Assembly (NCBI GenBank): GCA_018713805.1 | Contig: DVOF01000129.1 | Span: 1-14,932 of the forward strand | Direction: 5' to 3' | DNA: 14,932 nt | DNA from: Candidatus Aphodoplasma excrementigallinarum | GTDB lineage: Bacteria > Bacillota > Clostridia > UBA1381 > UMGS1253 | In this document: in pieces, positions 13,880 to 14,932 of the stretch | Layout: each line of letters starts with the position of its first letter | Position numbering within the stretch: the first letter of the stretch is position 1 | The notes under the pieces: model-generated | Database searches by the model: none | What the model saw: the letters and a program-made list of their open reading frames with translations, nothing else | What the model was told of the DNA's origin: nothing | Translations under genes and position numbers: made by a program

Positions 13880-14523
13880 AACGCCTCCGATAACCCAAGC
13901 GCCGAAAATAACGCCGCTTTGATCTCCTCAACGCTGCCAACGCCATTCACACACTTCAGCTTGCCGCAGTCCTTATAATAGTCCTTGATCGGCTCTGTCT
14001 GCGCGTGATACACGCTCATGCGGTTCTGAATCGTCTCGAGGCTGTCATCCGCCCGCTGAATCAGCTCGCCGCCACACTTATCACACACATCGCCCTTAGC
14101 GGACGGATTGTTCTTGATGTGGAACGTCGCTTTACAATTTTTGCACTCGCGCCGCCCGGTCAGACGCTCAATGATCGCCTCATCCGGAACCTCGAGCGAA
14201 AGCGCCACGTCGATTGCGTCTGGCAGCATGTCGTCAAGCGCCTGCGCCTGCGCAACCGTGCGCGGGAATCCGTCCAGAATATAGCCGTTTTTGCAATCCG
14301 CTTCCGTGAGCCTGTCCTTTACAATACCGATCACAACCTCGTCGGGCACAAGCTCGCCCTTGCTTGTATAGGCTTCCGCCGTCTTACCGAGTTCTGTCTT
14401 GTTTGCAATCGCCTCACGAAGCATTGCCCCGGTGGAAATGGTAGGAATCTTCGCCGCTTCGGCAATAAATGCCGCCTGCGTGCCTTTGCCTGCCCCCGGA
14501 GGGCCTAAAAATACCAGTTTCAT
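13876..14523 (-). CDS. adk: Adenylate kinase (zinc-lid form)
   Basis: This 215-residue cytosolic enzyme catalyses ATP + AMP to 2 ADP. The P-loop is GPPGAGKGTQ (residues 7-16), the AMP-binding segment is STGAMLREAI, and DGFPRTVAQAQAL is canonical. The long LID carries four cysteines, Cys127-x2-Cys130 and Cys147-x2-Cys150, giving the zinc-binding form usual in Gram-positives. ATG 14523 is chosen because AGGTGG lies about 6 nt upstream and the P-loop then starts at the normal distance; an in-frame ATG at 14568 would add 15 residues (MAIMLECDMDKRWKN) not seen in the family. It follows secY after 69 bp and overlaps map. Confidence 0.97.
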   Translation of the reverse strand: MKLVFLGPPGAGKGTQAAFIAEAAKIPTISTGAMLREAIANKTELGKTAEAYTSKGELVPDEVVIGIVKDRLTEADCKNGYILDGFPRTVAQAQALDDMLPDAIDVALSLEVPDEAIIERLTGRRECKNCKATFHIKNNPSAKGDVCDKCGGELIQRADDSLETIQNRMSVYHAQTEPIKDYYKDCGKLKCVNGVGSVEEIKAALFSALGLSEAL

Positions 14524-14592
14524 ATTCTTCCACCTCTTGTCCATGTCACATTCAAGCATTATTGCCACTCTGTTGCTCTTTTAAACCGTTTT

Positions 14593-14932
14593 CTACTCAA
14601 GGAAGCCCTTGTAATGGCGCATGAGCATCTGCGACTCGATCTGTTTTACCGTTTCAAGTGCAACGCCCTCTACGATCAGCAAAGACGTACCGCCAAGCAT
14701 CATGCTCGGGATAATGCCGCTGAACGCCATCGGGAATACCGCGATAAACGCCAGGAACAGCGCGCCAACCAATACAACGCGGTTGAGCACCTTAGCAATA
14801 TAATCGCTCGTCGGTTTGCCCGGACGGATGCCCGGTACGAAGCCGCCGTTCCGCTTGATATTGTTTGCCATCTCAACCGGATTGAACTGCATCGCCGTGT
14901 AGAAATACGTAAAGAAGATAATCAATACAAAA
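14593..14932 (-). CDS. secY: Preprotein translocase subunit SecY (C-terminal part, cut by window)
   Basis: About 112 C-terminal residues of the SecY channel protein are present. The frame is open to the right edge, so the start and most of the gene lie outside the window. Visible motifs are FFTYFYTAMQFNPVEMANN, KRNGGFVPGIRPGKPTSDYI, the membrane segment VVLVGALFLAFIAVFP, and the end segment MLGGTSLLIVEGVALETVKQIESQ, matching the last loops and helices of SecY. The short C-terminal tail MLMRHYKGFLE is cytosolic. Its place before adk is standard. Confidence 0.97.
   Translation of the reverse strand, partial: FVLIIFFTYFYTAMQFNPVEMANNIKRNGGFVPGIRPGKPTSDYIAKVLNRVVLVGALFLAFIAVFPMAFSGIIPSMMLGGTSLLIVEGVALETVKQIESQMLMRHYKGFLE

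Noticed and set aside
1..14932. CRISPR array, insertion sequence, phage, toxin-antitoxin or defence system
   Set aside because: No regularly spaced repeats, transposase or integrase motifs, or paired small toxin-antitoxin frames were seen. The tRNA-Gln has no adjacent integrase or repeated 3' end that would mark an attachment site.

Overview
This window looks like chromosomal DNA of a spore-forming or formerly spore-forming member of the Clostridia (Bacillota) with moderately high GC. Three things point there. The ribosomal gene order is the Gram-positive one, with an L14e-like KOW protein between map and infA. An intact sigK-type sporulation sigma factor is present. Shine-Dalgarno sequences are strong (GGAGG) and starts include GTG and TTG. 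Lower-rank placement cannot be made from the sequence alone.

The right two thirds of the minus strand (about 14932 down to 9255) carries the distal part of the spc/alpha ribosomal supercluster, read in the order secY (cut by the window edge), adk, map, KOW protein, infA, rpmJ, rpsM, rpsK, rpsD, rpoA, rplQ. Most genes are packed tightly (ATGA overlap of adk and map), but two spacers are unusual: 106 bp between infA and rpmJ, and 265 bp between rpmJ and rpsM. Both are full of GC-rich hairpins. The larger one also has a perfect TATAAT near its upstream end, so it may be a transcribed regulatory leader of the rpsM-rpsK-rpsD-rpoA-rplQ block. It is the most interesting unexplained signal here.

In the middle, a plus-strand pair (YkuE-like metallophosphoesterase and an AT-rich alpha/beta hydrolase, 7588-9122) ends in a strong terminator and converges on rplQ. 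It is divergent from a minus-strand pair, an RluA-type pseudouridine synthase and a GNAT acetyltransferase with ATGA overlap (7480-5994), which ends in a perfectly palindromic terminator. The hydrolase has about 38% GC against about 58% in its partner, suggesting recent acquisition.

The left part holds, on the minus strand, sigK (TTG start, retained hydrophobic pro-sequence), an AspB-type aminotransferase with its own promoter and terminator, and tRNA-Gln(CUG) with its own promoter. The plus strand holds two exporter-fold ABC half-transporters with ATGA overlap (2-3474), the first cut by the window edge. One compact hairpin at 3508-3540 serves as terminator for both the ABC pair and the convergent tRNA gene.

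Most of the window is housekeeping. I found no CRISPR array, insertion sequence, phage gene or defence system. The parts worth a second look are the structured spacers, the foreign-looking hydrolase and the state of sigK.
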